Source: Hazenella coriacea (GTDB lineage: Bacteria > Bacillota > Bacilli > Thermoactinomycetales > Thermoactinomycetaceae). Taken from it: 64,000 bases of DNA. This document shows, piece after piece, positions 61,898 through 64,000 of the stretch. The stretch covers positions 558,001 to 622,000 of the forward strand of contig NZ_SMAG01000001.1 in the NCBI RefSeq assembly GCF_004341825.1. The letters run 5' to 3'. A model generated the notes under the pieces. It saw nothing but the letters and a program-made list of their open reading frames with translations, did not search any database and was not told where the DNA came from. The translations under genes were made by a program, and so were the position numbers. Every line of letters starts with the position of its first letter. Within the stretch, counting starts at the first letter, position 1.

Positions 61898-62834
61898 CTG
61901 GACTCACCTCCTGATACCCTTTCGTCACTTGTAAAAATACATCTTCCATATCTACTTGAACTTCATGAAATCCAATCACAGGTACTTGATGCTGAATTAA
62001 CTGTTGTAAAATCTCTGCAAGCTGCTCTTCTTTCCCTTTAACTTGGAAAGAGATCTGACCAGTTTCTTCATTCACTGAAAGAACTTTTCCTAAGCTCTCG
62101 AGTACTTCTGTTGCCTGATCAATCTCTTTCAACACCTTGATTTCTATTTCCCGACCCTGTTGTCTTGCTTGATCTGCGATTTCATCGACCGATCCGAAAG
62201 CGATCAACTCGCCATGTTCCATAACCCCAATGGTGTCACATAAGCCGGAGAGTTCAGGTAAAATATGCGAACTGATCATGATTGTTTTACCCATACTGCG
62301 TAACTCTTTTAATATCTCTCGGAACTCAATCCGAGCACGTGGATCTAATCCTGATGCAGGTTCATCTAAAATAAGAAGCTGCGGATCATGAACAAGGGAT
62401 CTCGCCAATCCTAAACGCTGTTTCATTCCCCGTGATAATTCATCCACATAAGAGTCTCGTTTGTCAGCTAAATTGACAAGCTCTAACAGTTCCAGTGATA
62501 TTTTTTTCCTAGCTTCTTTTTCAACTCCATAACAGCCGGCATAAAAGTCCAAATACTCCAACGCAGTCAAATTGTCATACACTCCAAAGAAGTCTGGCAT
62601 ATATCCAATAATCCTGCGAACATCTTTTTGCTCTTTCATCACATCATAACCACCTACCCAAGCTTTTCCTGAAGTAGGCTGAAGAAGAGTGGATAAGATC
62701 TGCATCGTTGTTGACTTTCCCGCACCATTTGGACCGATAAAGCCAAAAACAGTTCCAGACTCAATGGTTAAATTCAAATTTTTGAGTGCTTTCATCTGTC
62801 CATACGACTTACAAAGATTCTCTGTCCGAATCAT
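61866..62834 (-). CDS. ABC transporter ATP-binding protein
   Basis: The 322-residue protein has Walker A GPNGAGKST, signature LSRGMKQRLGLARSL, Walker B LLILDEPASGLDP and H-loop ISSHILPEL. A C-terminal regulatory extension (IEIKVLKEIDQATEVLESLG) is typical of CcmA/NatA-type ATPases. It overlaps the neighbouring genes on both sides. Confidence 0.92.
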   Translation of the reverse strand: MIRTENLCKSYGQMKALKNLNLTIESGTVFGFIGPNGAGKSTTMQILSTLLQPTSGKAWVGGYDVMKEQKDVRRIIGYMPDFFGVYDNLTALEYLDFYAGCYGVEKEARKKISLELLELVNLADKRDSYVDELSRGMKQRLGLARSLVHDPQLLILDEPASGLDPRARIEFREILKELRSMGKTIMISSHILPELSGLCDTIGVMEHGELIAFGSVDEIADQARQQGREIEIKVLKEIDQATEVLESLGKVLSVNEETGQISFQVKGKEEQLAEILQQLIQHQVPVIGFHEVQVDMEDVFLQVTKGYQEVSPDEQATTELAE

Positions 62835-64000
62835 TGGCTCACCCTCCCTCGAACTTGAATGGTTGGTTTTTCAACTTCTACATTTGCATCGCCTTTCACT
62901 CGAATCTGAATTTTTTGGTCAGGGGAAAGAGCGATTTTTTCTAGATTGGGGGTTTTAAGACCTACCCATTGTTGATGTACCCAATCATAAACTTCTAGAT
63001 CACTACGTATAGGTTGAATACTTAACTCCGAAAGCTCTTTGATATTCCACTCACTTAAATCAAATTCAAAAGTAAATGTTCCTGAGCTTTCTATATAAAT
63101 TCCACTTCCAGTAAACATTTGATAAGGAACTGTGGAATGAATAATTGACGAGTCAATCACTCCAAACGGAGCTTTTAAGGTTCCATCTGACATAGGTTGA
63201 ATATCCATCTTGCCATTGACTAGAAACAGACTCGATTGCTCGATGGTTTGATTCTCAACTTCTAATTTGATTAAATTCTCTCTAGTAAATCCAACTACAT
63301 CAATCATCGAGATGGTAGAGAGTTCGTCTTGTTTATCATATAACATTATCTTTTTTAATGACATTTCTTCCCCCATCACAAATGGAGGCTGAGAGTTAGG
63401 AGTTACCATTTGAATTGGTATATTAGATGAAAAAGGCTTTGATTCACCAGGCTTAAGATTTCCAATCGGTAACGTTTGATCACCAACCATAACTTTAACA
63501 TCTTCCATCAATAAATCTGTTTGGTTGGTCACAGTCCCTTTACTTCCTTGATCCGTGATTTGTATACTTCCTGTCAAAGTTCCATTCATCTTTTTAATGG
63601 ACTCAGTATATAAGTTTCTCGTACTCCATTGAGGAACGTTTTGAAATGTAATCTTGGGCTTGTTTTGAAAGCTAACCGTACTTTCTAGTTCTTTACGAAG
63701 TCCATATTCGCCAATGTTTCGATTCCAGATAAACCCATTATCAGCTACAACTGAATAATCTCCCTCTTCTTGTGAAACTATTGCCGACGCTGCCCTTACT
63801 GTAGCTTGCTCTCCATTCTCTACCTCTATATAGCCAATCGTGTTGATCAACACATCTTGACCATGAATCCATTGTCCATAGATCAGAAAGCCAGTGGCAA
63901 AAATAATGCTGACGATAGGAACAGCTACCCACATCCATTCATGTTTTCGTTTTCGAGATAACACCCAATAGATGATTGGACCTAAAATCAAATAAATAAC
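62831..64000 (-). CDS. Membrane-anchored beta-rich protein (partial, 5' end outside window)
   Basis: The reading frame is open to the right edge; the N-terminal part is not visible and the TTG at 63991 is unlikely to be the true start. The visible part has two membrane helices (LILGPIIYWVLSR, MWVAVPIVSIIFATGFLIYG) followed by a long beta-rich extracytoplasmic region ending in VKGDANVEVEKPTIQVRGRV. It overlaps the ABC ATPase gene by 4 bases. I do not recognise a family; the context suggests a substrate-facing partner of the transporter. Confidence 0.7.
   Translation of the reverse strand, partial: VIYLILGPIIYWVLSRKRKHEWMWVAVPIVSIIFATGFLIYGQWIHGQDVLINTIGYIEVENGEQATVRAASAIVSQEEGDYSVVADNGFIWNRNIGEYGLRKELESTVSFQNKPKITFQNVPQWSTRNLYTESIKKMNGTLTGSIQITDQGSKGTVTNQTDLLMEDVKVMVGDQTLPIGNLKPGESKPFSSNIPIQMVTPNSQPPFVMGEEMSLKKIMLYDKQDELSTISMIDVVGFTRENLIKLEVENQTIEQSSLFLVNGKMDIQPMSDGTLKAPFGVIDSSIIHSTVPYQMFTGSGIYIESSGTFTFEFDLSEWNIKELSELSIQPIRSDLEVYDWVHQQWVGLKTPNLEKIALSPDQKIQIRVKGDANVEVEKPTIQVRGRVSQ

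Overview
The window looks like a chromosomal segment of a low-GC, endospore-forming Gram-positive bacterium of the order Bacillales. It carries recognisable counterparts of sporulation genes (LytH-type peptidase, YunB, CotF-type coat protein, a RacA-like anchor) and of the B. subtilis yut/yun neighbourhood (PgpA/YutG, YutE, YutD, LipA, LytH, YunB), with strong AGGAGG-type ribosome binding sites and several TTG/GTG starts. A member of the Thermoactinomycetaceae would fit, but that is a guess from gene content. No rRNA, tRNA or CRISPR array was seen.

Layout. 0-14 kb: housekeeping and spore genes (partial SDR, PgpA, MBL hydrolase, methyltransferase, SufR-like regulator, YutE, coat proteins, RacA-like, YutD, LipA, LytH), a glutaredoxin, an NSS amino-acid transporter with a 38-residue MetS-like subunit, and a UbiD-family decarboxylase. 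14-20 kb: a five-gene oligopeptide ABC importer operon. 20-23 kb: YunB and an unusual double ThyX-like protein. 22.8-32.8 kb: the most unusual block, a five-gene reverse-strand operon encoding a beta-CASP metallo-beta-lactamase nuclease fused to a helical N-terminal region, a GrpE-like protein, an Hsp70 without a lid, a HEAT-repeat protein and a coiled-coil protein, with a WYL regulator just upstream. 32.9-36.1 kb: a type III polyketide synthase with its methyltransferase (alkylpyrone pathway) and a divergent two-gene ABC exporter. 36.5-48.5 kb: a long reverse-strand operon for a Gram-positive type IV secretion/conjugation channel (VirD4-, VirB1-, VirB6-, VirB4-, TcpE-, TcpD- and TcpC-like) headed by an LPXTG surface protein and its sortase, with no relaxase or integrase in view. 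49-52.6 kb: mixed small genes and decayed remnants. 52.7-64 kb: a reverse-strand operon of ABC transporter, a Gln/Gly-repeat membrane protein, MoxR ATPase, DUF58 and two VWA-domain membrane proteins.

How it works together. The WYL/Hsp70/beta-CASP block has a clear sigma-A-type promoter flanked by two identical 10-bp repeats, and an internal hairpin between the Shine-Dalgarno sequence and the Hsp70 start codon. It is the best candidate for an undescribed system, perhaps chaperone-controlled RNA cleavage. The secretion operon appears complete enough for a channel that crosses membrane and wall. A structured intergenic repeat family (at least four copies or fragments) is scattered through the window.
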